Shown here in pieces: positions 23,004 through 31,707 of a DNA stretch of 64,000 nt. A model generated the notes under the pieces. The model ran no database searches. It was not told the DNA's origin and worked only from the letters and a program-made list of their open reading frames with translations. The stretch comes from Treponema denticola ATCC 35405 (GTDB lineage Bacteria; Spirochaetota; Spirochaetia; Treponematales; Treponemataceae): assembly GCF_000008185.1 (NCBI RefSeq), contig NC_002967.9, positions 1,550,001 to 1,614,000 on the forward strand, in the 5' to 3' direction. Both the position numbers and the translations under genes were made by a program. How positions within the stretch are numbered: the first letter of the stretch is position 1; each line of letters opens with the position of its first letter.

Positions 23004-25127
23004 ATGAGTAATTTAGAAAATCAATATGAGATGGTTCCAGAACAAAATAATATGCAAATATCTAATAATTCAAATATCGAAATTATTATTGCACAACCTA
23101 TGATAGAAGATTATACTTTAGAAGATAATGATTATAGAGATATAATAAGATATACCAGAGATATTGAAATCGATGACGTTGATGATGAAGACTTTAAAAC
23201 TGAACAACAAAAAATAGGTTTAAAAAATGAGTTTGATAAGTTGGATTTTTGGAAAAAACTTAAAATAATTGAAGATGAGAAAAATATCGCATTACATTTT
23301 ATAAATGAACTAAATATAAATTTTAATCAAGTTTCTGAAAAAGATCAAATAATGAGACATTTAGCTATAATATTGGAAAATAAAAAATATCCTCATTTAA
23401 CAAGTATTGATGAAATTATAATAAAATATTTTAATACCAATACAAATAATATTATATCAGATAACAAAATAACTGTAATAATGAGTATTATAAAAAATAA
23501 TTCTTCTATAGACTCTATACAAACCTGTAAAAAAATTATTAAGTTAATTGATGCGACAAAAGCTAATTATTTTTTTGATTTAAATAATAAAAAACTAGAT
23601 AATTTTGAAAAACAAAAAAAGGAATCTATATATTACTCCATAAAAAAAGTAAAAGATATATTAGATTTATTTACTAAAAATAGATGGTTTGCTCCTTTTG
23701 ATAATATTATTCGTGATGTTAAAGATATAATAGAATGTATATTACAATATCCTGATATAAAGACTGAAATTGACAAAGTACTAAAATCTTTAGTTGAATA
23801 TTATATTTTTGTAATAAAAAATAAGAATGAACTGTATTCTCTTACTGAAAATTTTTGTGAGTCATCTAATATTTTTGAATTATTATCAGCACATCATTCA
23901 TCGGATGAATTTAAATATAAAGTATTTAATGAAGTAGATAATTTAAAATTTTTTCCTTACGATACAGTAAAGAAACTTCTATCGGATAATCATCAATTTA
24001 AGGGATTAAAAGAGAGATGTATTGATTATATATGTGAAGCTTATCAGAATATAAAACACCAAAACTATAAACCGATGATTAGAAATTGTATTCAAGATTT
24101 TATAATAGATGTAACACAAGATACAGAACTAAGAAACAAAGCATATAAAAATTTTTTAGCAATTATTCCTGAAAAAGATAAGAAAAGAGAGTTTATGAGT
24201 ACTATTGTACCTGAACTCTTGAAGACTAGTAGAAATTTCACTACAAAAAAAGAATGTATTGTATGTAAAAATCAAAAAACTGTTTATTCTTTAAATTTAG
24301 CATTAAAAATATATAGGCTTGTTCGCAATAATCAAGATCAGGATTTTATAGATAAAAAAAATGAGTTAGTCGCTATGCTAAAAGAAAAAATATATACTGA
24401 TGATAGTCAAATTTCAAAAGAAAAAAGAGACGAAATTTTTGATCTTTTTATTGAAAATACAGTTACTAATGGGAAAAAAGATATTAAAAAATTAAAAAAA
24501 CTTACAAAAGAGTGTATAGAGCAGCTGGTAAATACTCAAAAAGATCGTGACTGCCATTGTGTATTTTGTAACTCGAATGCTGATAGCTATACGGTAAACA
24601 ATTCGATACGTATTCTTGAGCTTTTTTCTCGAATTGATAATAATATAGCAAAAGAATTTAGTGATATTTATGATTTTTTAGATGGAAATATTTCAAAATT
24701 TATATTTCATAGAGTCTATGGCATTGATAGAACGATGAGAGAAAAATATTTTGATATTACTACTGAAAAAATGGATTTTGATAAACTAGTTGACTATAGT
24801 AAAACAATAATAAATGATTCTATATCTTTAAAAATAACTAATAATTCTGTTTGTATATTTTGTGATGACGGCAAGGATGTAAACAAATCTGTAGATAGTA
24901 TTTTAAATTTTTATACTCTTTTTTCTAAGGCAACAAACAGCAATGATGATGAAATAATTGATATAAAAAATACATTAAAAGAAATGTTAATTTATGCAAT
25001 AACGGATGTTTGTAACTACAATGAAAAAAAATCAATACTTGACAAGGTATCTTCAGATCTTAATTTTGAAGAATTTATAAATTTTATAAATCAAATTGTA
25101 AAAAATATTCTTGATAATAAAGACTAA
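23004..25127 (+). CDS. Large soluble protein with three CxxC repeats, unknown function
   Basis: 707 residues, no signal peptide or membrane helix, very rich in Lys, Asn, Ile and Asp. The first 400 residues are helical with no known motif. From residue 410 to the end there are three tandem units of about 100 residues, each opening with CxxC: C418-IV-C421, C519-VF-C522 and C617-IF-C620, each followed by a similar helix (YSLNLALKIYRLV, YTVNNSIRILELF, KSVDSILNFYTLF). The pairs suggest zinc binding or redox contact. Last gene of the AT-rich unit, 2 bp after the polytopic protein. Not recognised. Confidence 0.7.
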   Translation: MSNLENQYEMVPEQNNMQISNNSNIEIIIAQPMIEDYTLEDNDYRDIIRYTRDIEIDDVDDEDFKTEQQKIGLKNEFDKLDFWKKLKIIEDEKNIALHFINELNINFNQVSEKDQIMRHLAIILENKKYPHLTSIDEIIIKYFNTNTNNIISDNKITVIMSIIKNNSSIDSIQTCKKIIKLIDATKANYFFDLNNKKLDNFEKQKKESIYYSIKKVKDILDLFTKNRWFAPFDNIIRDVKDIIECILQYPDIKTEIDKVLKSLVEYYIFVIKNKNELYSLTENFCESSNIFELLSAHHSSDEFKYKVFNEVDNLKFFPYDTVKKLLSDNHQFKGLKERCIDYICEAYQNIKHQNYKPMIRNCIQDFIIDVTQDTELRNKAYKNFLAIIPEKDKKREFMSTIVPELLKTSRNFTTKKECIVCKNQKTVYSLNLALKIYRLVRNNQDQDFIDKKNELVAMLKEKIYTDDSQISKEKRDEIFDLFIENTVTNGKKDIKKLKKLTKECIEQLVNTQKDRDCHCVFCNSNADSYTVNNSIRILELFSRIDNNIAKEFSDIYDFLDGNISKFIFHRVYGIDRTMREKYFDITTEKMDFDKLVDYSKTIINDSISLKITNNSVCIFCDDGKDVNKSVDSILNFYTLFSKATNSNDDEIIDIKNTLKEMLIYAITDVCNYNEKKSILDKVSSDLNFEEFINFINQIVKNILDNKD

Positions 25128-25142
25128 TCCCACCTTTGCGTA

Positions 25143-25166
25143 GCTTGCCGCCTAAAAGCGGCAAGC
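25143..25166 (+). terminator. GC-rich hairpin between converging genes
   Basis: Stem GCTTGCCGC / GCGGCAAGC with a 6-nt loop between the island unit and the converging gene at 25186. No long T-run on either side, so it may be a bidirectional or Rho-linked stop. Confidence 0.55.
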
Positions 25167-25185
25167 GTCTTTGCGTCCGTTGCGG

Positions 25186-25962
25186 TTAATTTGTAAAAAC
25201 TTGACACAGACTAAAATACTCAAACACCGCTTCCATAGCTCGATCCAGCGGCAGGCAATGTTTCCAGTCTTCGATTGGGGCATTGTCGCCGTCAGCAGGG
25301 ATTGTGAATTTTAGCCCGTCAGGCAATTCCTTCATAATTTTACTTATGAGCTTATTTATTTTTTCTTTATCCTTAGGACTTGCAAAATCTCTTAAACCGC
25401 CGATAAGGCCGTCACGAAATTCTGGGACATCTATCAAATAATCGAGGCGGGAATTCCAGCGGAGGTCTCCGTAAATATGGGTATAATAAAATATACGGGC
25501 AAGAGCCTCCGTTTTTTGAATATTAAAATATGGGAATATTTCTCTTATGCTTTTAATTAAAATTTCCTTACCCAGCTTAAACCGGACTTGACTCTTATAA
25601 AGATGAGTTTTAAATTCCTCTTTTTGTTTGAGATCCCAGATTTGCCATTCTTGAGTATTTAGCTGTTCGGCAAGCCCTTCAACCTCGTAATTATAATCCC
25701 AGCCCCTGTGGGCATAGTATTGGTGGGTACTTGCAGAGCTTTCGGGAGCAACAATTTCATCTGGATTTATGTCGGCTATATTCCAATCCCTAAAACGCTG
25801 CAAAGCCTCATTGAGCCTTTTTCCGTTTTTATCCTTTACTGTTGCATCCATCAAAACATAGACCGCATCCTGAATCAGCCTTAATTCTTCCGGTCTTTTT
25901 AAAGAAAATTCCTTTCCCAAGATATTTGCGATGTGTTCATCATGTACTTTTCCTGTTGCCAT
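25186..25962 (-). CDS. Hypothetical cytoplasmic protein
   Basis: 258 residues starting MATGKVHDEHIANILG. The start at 25962 has GGAGG 6 bases before it on the minus strand, which rules out the longer frame to 26019. The protein is charged, with no signal or membrane helix. Notable segments are SASTHQYYAHRGWDYNYEVE and ARIFYYTHIYGDLRWNSRLDYL. I do not recognise the family. It is divergent from the tandem pair at 26091 with about 130 bp between, so they may share control. Confidence 0.65.
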   Translation of the reverse strand: MATGKVHDEHIANILGKEFSLKRPEELRLIQDAVYVLMDATVKDKNGKRLNEALQRFRDWNIADINPDEIVAPESSASTHQYYAHRGWDYNYEVEGLAEQLNTQEWQIWDLKQKEEFKTHLYKSQVRFKLGKEILIKSIREIFPYFNIQKTEALARIFYYTHIYGDLRWNSRLDYLIDVPEFRDGLIGGLRDFASPKDKEKINKLISKIMKELPDGLKFTIPADGDNAPIEDWKHCLPLDRAMEAVFEYFSLCQVFTN

Positions 25963-25992
25963 AAATACCTCCAAGTAAAAAGAACAGTGAAG

Positions 25993-26061
25993 ATTATAAC
26001 ATATTTTAATAATTATCAATAGTGTAAAGAACTTGAATAATGAGCATAATTATGTTACACT
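25993..26061. promoter_or_regulatory. Divergent promoter region
   Basis: Minus strand: TATAAT at 25998-25993 with a weak upstream box. Plus strand: TTGAAT 26033-26038, 17 bp, TACACT 26056-26061. The two starts would point away from each other. Confidence 0.45.
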
Positions 26062-26090
26062 ATAAGGCAGTTATTTTAAAGGAGTTTTTT

Positions 26091-26669
26091 ATGATGGATT
26101 GGAATATTCCTGAAAAACCGTCTAAATTTTATTCTTTGCAAAAAAGGAAAGAAAAGTTAAATAATGCTTTTATATGGACCGAAGAAAATAAGCAAAAGAT
26201 TCTTGACCTTAATAATCACTTATGCTCATTGATGGATTCTCTTTATGATCAAGTTGCAAAATTAAAAGAAATACACGATAGATTTATCTCTGAAGGAAAA
26301 ACGGAGTATTCTAATTACAGCATTAAAGGTTCAATTTTATATGCTCCCGATAATGAGAATCCGGCTTTAACAAAGCGTGAGATTAAAATGCAAGAAGCTC
26401 TTGATTCTTTTTTAAAATGGGAGCTTTATCAAATTTTTGCAACAGGTATACCTGATTGTACAGGTAGTACCAAAATGCCGAACCGTGAATATATGGATTC
26501 CGATAAAAAAGAATATGGCTGTATTGATGATATTGATGATTTTCAAATCTGTAAACCCCTATCCATATTTTTAGATACTGTAAGCTGTTTTGCTATTGAA
26601 GATGTACTAAAAATAACTCCAAAAGATTTTTATACGGAGGCGGAGGTCTTTTTAGAATATGATAGATGA
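26091..26669 (+). CDS. Hypothetical protein, first of a tandem paralogous pair
   Basis: 192 residues, acidic, no signal. ATG 26091 (MMDWNIPEKPSKF) is chosen because AAAGGAG lies 7 bases ahead; the in-frame ATG at 26040 lies upstream of the likely promoter start. It shares a plan with the next protein: an aromatic WTEE(N)K motif near residue 32, a helical stretch, a short (Y/F)xxYxI(K/E)G strand, and the C-terminal block (F/Y)(A/S)(I/L)EDxx(K/R)I(T/S)PxDF. Unrecognised family. The pair looks like duplicated immunity- or adaptor-type genes, but this is only a guess. Confidence 0.65.
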   Translation: MMDWNIPEKPSKFYSLQKRKEKLNNAFIWTEENKQKILDLNNHLCSLMDSLYDQVAKLKEIHDRFISEGKTEYSNYSIKGSILYAPDNENPALTKREIKMQEALDSFLKWELYQIFATGIPDCTGSTKMPNREYMDSDKKEYGCIDDIDDFQICKPLSIFLDTVSCFAIEDVLKITPKDFYTEAEVFLEYDR

Positions 26670-27228
26670 TGCCATTTATGAATACTTAAAGGATTGTCTA
26701 TTATTTGATCGCTGTCTTAATCTTAACCATTCATTTGAATGGACTACTGAAAAGGTTGAACATGTTAAAAAACTTGGGGTGGCTATAGTCGAAAAAGAAG
26801 ATTTACTTATAAAAAAAGTAAAGAAATTGGCAGAAGACTATAACAAACTTTTTAAAGAAACTGATACAGGCTTTGAGGATTTTTATATAGAAGGGTGCCT
26901 GCGTTTAAAGCAAAATATAAAGCTACCATTTGCTTCTTTAGAGGATAAGATGCGTATATGGTATAAAACTTTTTGGGAGGATTCTTCAGTATGTGCCAAT
27001 ACGGACGGTTTATTTAGAGATACTGACGATGGCTTGTTCCTACGGGATAAGAATTGGAACATTGAGAGATTTGATAAAAAATATGTAGGAGATACGGCTA
27101 TACCTTATTTTTTACACCGTATTTTTGTCGATGCCGACACTTATAGTTTGGAAGACCTTATGCGTATAAGTCCTGATGACTTTATTACTGATATTGTTGT
27201 GATATTTAGAAATTATCCTGATCATTAA
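26659..27228 (+). CDS. Hypothetical protein, second of a tandem paralogous pair
   Basis: 189 residues, overlapping the upstream paralogue by 11 bases, with GGAGGCGGAGG inside the end of that gene as ribosome site. Shared blocks are FEWTTEKVEHVKK, EDFYIEGCLRL and YSLEDLMRISPDDF. Overall identity to its partner is low, so the duplication is old. No known family is recognised. Confidence 0.65.
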   Translation: MIDDAIYEYLKDCLLFDRCLNLNHSFEWTTEKVEHVKKLGVAIVEKEDLLIKKVKKLAEDYNKLFKETDTGFEDFYIEGCLRLKQNIKLPFASLEDKMRIWYKTFWEDSSVCANTDGLFRDTDDGLFLRDKNWNIERFDKKYVGDTAIPYFLHRIFVDADTYSLEDLMRISPDDFITDIVVIFRNYPDH

Positions 27229-27253
27229 GTTTCTCCTCAATTTAGCCGATACT

Positions 27254-28717
27254 ATGAACATGGGCAGTTTTAATATAAACTTTAAAAAATATATTTTTAT
27301 TTTGTTTTTTTCTCTTTCTTTTTTTTCCGTTTATTCTGATGATGATATTAAGGAGTCTTATGACAGCGAATTTTTAAAGGTTGATGATGGGCTGATTCCT
27401 CTGGTTCCTTTAGATAGAATGCCGGATTCCGCTTTGGTTAGAAGGGATATTGCAAAATCATGGCTTTTAGCGGCTCCTGAAGAAATTGCCTCCCGGCATT
27501 TACACATTGACGCGGATTCGGCCGGAAACCTTTTTAAAATAAGATCGGTATATCTAAAAGAGAAAAAGCTTCTTGCCGTAGTTATAAGCCCCATCGATAC
27601 CGAGTTTTCAAACCTCGAAAAGGTTCCGCAAGGGACATGGATTTTATACCGGAATTATGAAACCGGAGCGCCCGAATGTATTAAAATTTATCCGCGTGAA
27701 AATCCTGAACTTTATTTAAGCATAAGGCCTTCATCATCAAAAGATAAATCTCTTATAAGTATTTGTCTTTTTAATACTTATGTCAGAAAAGATATTTCCG
27801 TAGGTATTCCTTTTGAGAATTTATATTATTTACCGCTTTTAAAACTAAGGGACATTACAAAGGATATGCTCCCTTGGGACATCTTCAATCCGCCTATTTT
27901 TTATAACGGTGTTGAAGCGGCATCAGATACAATTCGGGACAGATTAAAGACCTTGGTTTATATTCAAGACGGAGCCTTTGACGAATTCGGTGAACCCATT
28001 CATTTAACAGACGGAAGACCTCAGACTGAAGATGATATTGTTAAAGCTATTCGGCCCGACCAAAGGCTTAAAGACGTAAAGGGCGGTGTAAACTGTTCAG
28101 GTTTTGCCAAATGGATAGTGGACGGAATGATTCGGCCCATCGCAGGGCAGGGTATCTTTATTAAAAGCCTTAAAACCGAAACCGATGTACCTGATACTTA
28201 TTTTACCAAGCCTTACAAAGAAAGAGAACTCTATTTCGGTCTTGAGTGGATACGTAATCTTGCGGCTGCAGCGTTAAGTTTAAACGTAAAGCGTACCGTA
28301 AAGCCCATAGGCTCGGGCCTTGATGTTACGGTTGAACCCTTTGCTCTTGTGCCTCCCATAAAGCAAAAGAATGTAAAAGAAGATTTTGCTTCGTTTAAGG
28401 GATATGAAAAAACAGCGGGTTATCAGACTTCGTATTTGCAAGCTCTCCTTTATTACCTTGCAATAAGCGAGCCGGGGCATTTTTATTTAGGAGCGGTAAG
28501 CCGTACTGTAAGTCCTGAAAAAGGAAGTCCGCCTCTTAGACAATATCATCATATTGCCGCTTTTTTCCCTTATTTTGACGTTTTCGGTAATTTTCATATT
28601 GATGTTTACGAAAGCGGAAAAGAAACTTCAATAGAGCAATTTATGAGCTTGAACTCTAATGCCTTTACGGCCTTGGTCAGAATCAGGGCTCCCCAACCCG
28701 GAGTATTCAATCCGTAA
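27254..28717 (+). CDS. Secreted protein with NlpC/P60-like cysteine motif
   Basis: 487 residues. The signal peptide ends near FFSVYSDD. The mature protein has a motif GGVNCSGFAKWIVDG with Cys281, which matches the catalytic cysteine helix of NlpC/P60 or CHAP-type amidases, and a later YHHIAAFFPYFD (about residue 433) that could supply the histidine. The spacing is larger than in ordinary NlpC/P60 domains, so it is either a divergent member or only a look-alike. No clear ribosome site precedes the ATG. Probably a spirochaete-specific periplasmic protein. Confidence 0.65.
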   Translation: MNMGSFNINFKKYIFILFFSLSFFSVYSDDDIKESYDSEFLKVDDGLIPLVPLDRMPDSALVRRDIAKSWLLAAPEEIASRHLHIDADSAGNLFKIRSVYLKEKKLLAVVISPIDTEFSNLEKVPQGTWILYRNYETGAPECIKIYPRENPELYLSIRPSSSKDKSLISICLFNTYVRKDISVGIPFENLYYLPLLKLRDITKDMLPWDIFNPPIFYNGVEAASDTIRDRLKTLVYIQDGAFDEFGEPIHLTDGRPQTEDDIVKAIRPDQRLKDVKGGVNCSGFAKWIVDGMIRPIAGQGIFIKSLKTETDVPDTYFTKPYKERELYFGLEWIRNLAAAALSLNVKRTVKPIGSGLDVTVEPFALVPPIKQKNVKEDFASFKGYEKTAGYQTSYLQALLYYLAISEPGHFYLGAVSRTVSPEKGSPPLRQYHHIAAFFPYFDVFGNFHIDVYESGKETSIEQFMSLNSNAFTALVRIRAPQPGVFNP

Positions 28718-28756
28718 AATCTGCCGTAGGGGCTAGGACGCCGATAGGCTGTCTGT

Positions 28757-29245
28757 CTATAGACTGCTTATTACTTGAGGCAGAGCCCTATCTCCCATTT
28801 TATTTTTTAATAAAAAGGCTAGGGCAGTTCCCGTTAAAAGCCCTAAAAAAAGGCCTCCTACAGCCGCTTTTTCGGTGTAAAAAATGAGGTAGGAGCTTAA
28901 ACTGAAAACAAAGGCTAGGAGTATGGGAATAATAACCGAAGAAAGGGTTTGAATCCTTGTTTGGTTTTCATTAATTTCTACAATAACGAAGTCTCCTTTT
29001 TTTAAATTTCTTCCGCTATTGTTTAAGGCCGTAATCTTATTTCCGCTGACTGCCAAAAGCCCTCTTTCCTTATTTTTGCCGGCAAAACCGCAGCCTCCGC
29101 AAGTTGCACAGCTTTTTACCGCATAGCAATCTTTTTGTTTTATGGAGCAGGCATTTTCGGTCTTTGAATTATCCAAATCTATGTTTATCTTTTCTACATT
29201 GTTTTTATCAGTCCACACTGATGTAACTATTCCGTATCTTTGCAA
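28757..29245 (-). CDS. rseC: RseC/MucC-family (SoxR-reducing system) protein
   Basis: 162 residues. The N-terminal domain contains the Cys cluster KSCATCGGCGF (about residues 44-54) preceded by two further cysteines, as in RseC. Two C-terminal transmembrane helices follow (about 100-145), then a short cytoplasmic tail. The family is tied to Rnf/SoxR redox control and envelope stress; no Rnf gene is visible here. It overlaps the upstream YmdB-like gene by 19 bases on the same strand, so they are coupled. Confidence 0.8.
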   Translation of the reverse strand: MQRYGIVTSVWTDKNNVEKINIDLDNSKTENACSIKQKDCYAVKSCATCGGCGFAGKNKERGLLAVSGNKITALNNSGRNLKKGDFVIVEINENQTRIQTLSSVIIPILLAFVFSLSSYLIFYTEKAAVGGLFLGLLTGTALAFLLKNKMGDRALPQVISSL

Positions 29246-30030
29246 AGTTCCGACTCCTCAAAAATTCTTTTTATTTCTATTGCGTTCCCCTCATCATCGG
29301 TTTTGATAAAAAGGCCTTGAAGGACGGGGCGTGCCCAAGCGTCTTTTCCGAAATCGGGAAGGCAGGTGCGGTATTCTCTTATTTTATCTTCAATCGCATA
29401 TCCGCCCACAGAATTAAGGCTTCCTGTTCTGCCTGCATCCGTTATGTAGGCGGTTTTATTTTCTAAAATACACTCATCGGCTGTCTGCACCCTTGTTCCC
29501 GATCCGATCAGGGCTGAAACCTTGCCTGAAAGCAAAAAGCCTAGGGCTTGTTTTTCGGCAGTTGCAAAAGAGGAAAAATCCACAAAGATGATATCCGCTT
29601 CTTCTTTTAATCGGGAAACAAGTTTTTCGGTTTCAGTAAAGGGGTTTTCAGCCATTATTTTGTGATGTCCTATTCTGCCGATGACTGAAACGACGGCTAT
29701 TTTTTTGTTCGGTTTTAAATTAAAAATCTTCCATCCGTTGCCGGGAGATTCCGACGGCAAATTAAAGGGGCGTAGTACATGGGGTGTTTTAGGAAGGTCA
29801 TCTACCAAGTCTTTTTTTTGAAAGATTAAATCTCCTGAAGTGATACAGTCGATACCGAGTTTTTTTAAGTAGACTGCATGCTGTTTTCCAAGCCCCCCTG
29901 AGCCCGTAGCCGAATTTGCATTAGCAATAACAAAATCGGCCTTATATTTTTCTTTTAAATTTGAAAGTTGTGTTTTTACTAGCCATACACCGGCCTTGCC
30001 TGTAATTTCGGCAATATATAAAATATTCAT
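29227..30030 (-). CDS. YmdB-family protein lacking metal-binding residues (probable pseudoenzyme)
   Basis: 267 residues with full-length homology to the YmdB/TIGR00282 cyclic-nucleotide phosphodiesterase family (DFVIANANSATG, LRPFNLPSESPGNG, VQTADECIL, AYITDAGRTG). The catalytic positions are replaced. The family's D8 is Glu, E39-N40 is Asn-Ser, N67-H68 is Asp-Leu, the VDFHAE histidine is Ser, and the GTHTH pair is Gly and Arg (GSGTRVQ). The frame is intact, so it is an expressed fold without the di-iron site rather than a pseudogene. It sits between the TPR gene (3 bp) and rseC (overlap). Confidence 0.85.
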   Translation of the reverse strand: MNILYIAEITGKAGVWLVKTQLSNLKEKYKADFVIANANSATGSGGLGKQHAVYLKKLGIDCITSGDLIFQKKDLVDDLPKTPHVLRPFNLPSESPGNGWKIFNLKPNKKIAVVSVIGRIGHHKIMAENPFTETEKLVSRLKEEADIIFVDFSSFATAEKQALGFLLSGKVSALIGSGTRVQTADECILENKTAYITDAGRTGSLNSVGGYAIEDKIREYRTCLPDFGKDAWARPVLQGLFIKTDDEGNAIEIKRIFEESELCKDTE

Positions 30031-30033
30031 TAT

Positions 30034-30558
30034 TTATTCTTGATAATCCATCTCTTTTAAAATTTTATTGCATCTTTCAGCCAAATCATTCATTCCCAAT
30101 TCAAGATAGGTATCACGCAAGTTAAAAACCGCATCTCCCATTTCAGGGTCAAGTGTAACGGCCGATTCAAAGGCTCTCCGTGCAGCCCTATAGTTTTCCT
30201 TATTAAATAAAACCGTTCCGTAATTATTCCAAACCCTTCCGTTTTCGGGCTCCAGTTTTATAGCGCTTTCAAAGGCTCTTTCTGCCTGGTCGATGTCTCC
30301 CGTTTCAAATAAAACAAGCCCTAATGAATCCCAAGCGTCAGCCTCATAGGGATTATATTTTAAGGATTGAAAAAGGGCAAACTTACTGTCATTTTGCCTT
30401 TTAGCGGCATAGTAGCTCAAACCTAGGTTGAGCCACATCAGGCTGTTATCGGGTTCAAGGGCAAGCCCTTTTTTTAAGCAGGCTATAGCTTCATTGTGAA
30501 AGCCCTGCATAGACATGCTCACTCCCGTATCGTTAAAAAATTGAGCCGATTCTTGCAT
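30034..30558 (-). CDS. Tetratricopeptide repeat protein
   Basis: 174 residues made almost entirely of four to five TPR units (for example AIACLKKGLALEPDNSLMW, AERAFESAIKLEPENGRVW, ARRAFESAVTLDPEMGDAV). No signal peptide, so cytoplasmic. Packed 3 bp from genes on both sides within the leftward operon polyprenyl synthase - TPR - YmdB-like - RseC. Partner unknown. Confidence 0.9.
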   Translation of the reverse strand: MQESAQFFNDTGVSMSMQGFHNEAIACLKKGLALEPDNSLMWLNLGLSYYAAKRQNDSKFALFQSLKYNPYEADAWDSLGLVLFETGDIDQAERAFESAIKLEPENGRVWNNYGTVLFNKENYRAARRAFESAVTLDPEMGDAVFNLRDTYLELGMNDLAERCNKILKEMDYQE

Positions 30559-30561
30559 TTT

Positions 30562-31596
30562 CTACCTCAATATCGTGTTAAACAAATCGAAGATAAGTTC
30601 TTTTGCTTCGTTTTGTTTGTAATTATTTTGAAGCTTTATCAATGAAGCTTCTACAATCTTTTTGCCGTAATCTTCTGCCCTTTTTACAGCCTTTGAAGAA
30701 CAAATAGCCGAAATCGAGGCTTCGACTGCGGGAGATTCTATGCCTTCTTTTGCAGCCTGTTTAAATAAAAGCTTTATTTTTTCGACACCTTCAGGATTTT
30801 CTTCCGTATAAAAAATTAGAGGAAGGCTTTTTTTGCCTTCAACTATGTCATCGCCCCGCCTTTTACCGGCGTTGCCTTCAGTAATATTTTTTACATCGTC
30901 CAAGATCTGAAAACCTATACCCATATCGGTCATAAGTTTTCCGTATTCCAGAACTTCATTGATAGGTTTACCGGCAGCTATAAAGCCTAATTCTCCTGCC
31001 AACTTTGCAAGAGAGCCTGTTTTTAGACTTATCATAGTTATGTATTCATCAACTGACGGAATTATATCGGAATTTGAATGCCAGCCTATATCCATAGACT
31101 GCCCTAAATGGAGCCTTCTTAAATTTTGCGAGTAAAGCGAGTATATTACGGCCCTTACGGATTCTGAAACTTCATAATTTATCAGGGGATTAAGGGCTTC
31201 AAAATAAAGCCATGAGGCGGAATTTAAAGCCGTATCAAGCCCGTATTTTATGTGAGCCGCAGGAGCCCCTCTGCGGGTATCGGATTTATCCTCTATATCG
31301 TCATGGACGAGGCTTGCCGTATGACAAAATTCGATGAGGGGGGTAAGGGGGTAGGCCTTTTCGGGATCGCCTTCTGCAAGTTCGCATGAAAGAACACATA
31401 GAAGGGGCCGCCACCTTTTTCCTCCGCGTTTTACCAAATCCCTTACAGGATTGATGATATTTAAAAAAAAGCTGTCCGGCAAGCTGTAAGCTAATTCGCC
31501 GAAACTTTGAGAAATCCACGAAGAATTTATTTTTTCAGGCAAAAAACAATCGAGAGTTTTTTCGATATGTTCAAGCCGATTTTTTAATTCCATCAT
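30562..31596 (-). CDS. Polyprenyl (trans-isoprenyl) diphosphate synthase
   Basis: 344 residues. Builds prenyl diphosphates for undecaprenyl-type carriers or quinones. The first Asp-rich motif SLVHDDIEDKSDTRRG and the GKRWRPLL substrate-binding segment are intact. The second motif reads QILDDVKNI, so the last Asp of the usual DDxxD is Asn. The start is set at ATG 31596; the frame could open at a GTG at 31614. First gene of a four-gene leftward operon, divergent from ligA. Chain length cannot be read from the sequence with confidence. Confidence 0.9.
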   Translation of the reverse strand: MMELKNRLEHIEKTLDCFLPEKINSSWISQSFGELAYSLPDSFFLNIINPVRDLVKRGGKRWRPLLCVLSCELAEGDPEKAYPLTPLIEFCHTASLVHDDIEDKSDTRRGAPAAHIKYGLDTALNSASWLYFEALNPLINYEVSESVRAVIYSLYSQNLRRLHLGQSMDIGWHSNSDIIPSVDEYITMISLKTGSLAKLAGELGFIAAGKPINEVLEYGKLMTDMGIGFQILDDVKNITEGNAGKRRGDDIVEGKKSLPLIFYTEENPEGVEKIKLLFKQAAKEGIESPAVEASISAICSSKAVKRAEDYGKKIVEASLIKLQNNYKQNEAKELIFDLFNTILR

Positions 31597-31707
31597 CTTT
31601 TCACAATATATCACAAAAAGGAAAAATTGGCAATCTATATTTGGTAATTGCCCAAATTCTTCTTTTTTGGTAAAATAAGAATGCTATAAAAATTTTGGAG
31701 CAGAATT

